A program made the translations under genes and the position numbers. Of a stretch of DNA of 64,000 nucleotides, positions 63,664-64,000 are shown piece after piece. Numbering within the stretch: position 1 is the stretch's first letter; every line of letters starts with the position of its first letter. The stretch spans positions 103,991 to 167,990 of the IMG/VR virus record IMGVR_UViG_3300032287_002972, one strand, 5' to 3'. This DNA is from a virus. The notes under the pieces were generated by a model. The model was not told the origin of the DNA and searched no databases. It was given only the letters and a program-made list of their open reading frames with translations.

Positions 63664-64000
63664 ATGGTAATATATGGTGTTGATGTAACAGGATCACTTT
63701 TTGTTTCAGGTTCTTCAAAATTTGACGGTAATATGTTTATAACTGGTTCACAAAACATATCAGGATCGTTAAATGTTTTAGGTTCTATTTTATTAAATGG
63801 TGAGCCATTTACTGGAAATCAGGGTCCACAAGGAAATCAAGGACCAACTGGTCTTCAAGGAACCAATGGAACCGTAGGTACACAAGGAAATCAAGGACCA
63901 ACTGGTCTTCAAGGATTCCAAGGTAGACAAGGAAATCAAGGACCAACTGGTCTTCAAGGAACCAATGGAACCGTAGGTACACAAGGAAATCAAGGACCAA
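63664..64000 (+). CDS. Collagen-like fibre protein, 3' end outside window
   Basis: Open from the ATG at 63664 to the window edge. The N-terminal 50 residues are a GS-rich repeat domain (FVSGSSKFDGNMFITGSQ) like those that start phage fibre or structural proteins. Then come Gly-x-y repeats (GNQGPTGLQGTNGTVGTQ). DNA repeat units are 54, 45 and 54 bases (63832, 63886, 63931). Likely a trimeric virion fibre involved in adsorption. Confidence 0.88.
   Translation, partial: MVIYGVDVTGSLFVSGSSKFDGNMFITGSQNISGSLNVLGSILLNGEPFTGNQGPQGNQGPTGLQGTNGTVGTQGNQGPTGLQGFQGRQGNQGPTGLQGTNGTVGTQGNQGP

Overview
The window is a gene-dense, strongly AT-rich stretch that reads as the genome of a large tailed bacteriophage of a Bacteroidota (most likely flavobacterial) host. 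The host call rests on promoters: more than two dozen genes on both strands follow a Bacteroidota-type signal, -7 box TANNTTTG (usually TATCTTTG or TATATTTG), in most cases with TTTG about 20 bases upstream. Leaders are A-rich with no Shine-Dalgarno. Phage character comes from a collagen-like fibre protein, a three-domain virion lysin, a muramidase, thymidylate synthase, RNA ligase, two DNA methyltransferases, an SF1 helicase, HNH and NUMOD3 proteins, and many small phage-type proteins. No capsid, terminase or polymerase gene lies here.

Layout. (1) 1-18005, plus strand: about 40 small genes, many arranged as cassettes of palindrome, promoter, ORF and terminator. Recognisable products are an HNH nuclease, a cytosine-5 methyltransferase, a GP88-family protein, a DUF6915-like protein, a bacterial-PH membrane protein and a protein-kinase-like protein. 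Several tRNA-like genes (8.0-8.9, 14.7 and 16.1 kb) have Leu-type cores but abnormal or expanded anticodon regions; one carries a second tRNA-like hairpin inside its D loop. (2) 18006-18509: convergent intergenic region with a perfect parS-like palindrome. (3) 18510-35089, minus strand: a NUMOD3-repeat protein preceded by a tandem array of 80 short ORFs (28-94 aa) built of four-residue units of the xxQV type. Most are chained by ATGA or short overlaps. I know of no described system like this; it is the main discovery candidate. (4) 35094-46171, minus strand: SemiSWEET-like protein, a DUF6745-like protein just upstream of the array, DUF4326, metallophosphoesterase, ParB-like protein, an ABC-exporter membrane domain without ATPase, an ADP-ribosyltransferase-like protein and a P-loop kinase. 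(5) 46213-46860, minus strand: second cluster of irregular tRNA-like genes. (6) 46865-63530, minus strand: nucleic-acid metabolism (ThyA, RNA ligase, adenine/N4 methyltransferase, helicase), cyclic-phosphate receiver domain, nucleotidyltransferase, a surface-sugar block (glycosyltransferase, LpxH-like hydrolase, RmlC-like epimerase), lysis and virion genes. (7) 63664-64000, plus strand: divergent start of a collagen-like fibre gene cut by the window end.

How the parts may work together. RNA ligase, P-loop kinase, cREC domain, nucleotidyltransferase and possible ART-fold proteins form a plausible RNA-repair set, which is notable beside tRNA-like genes with inserted anticodon regions. From memory, DUF6745 proteins of other bacteria often carry the same QV tetrad repeats internally. 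Here the DUF6745-like gene lacks them and sits upstream of an array in which each repeat block is its own ORF. Functions inferred from motifs were not checked by any search.
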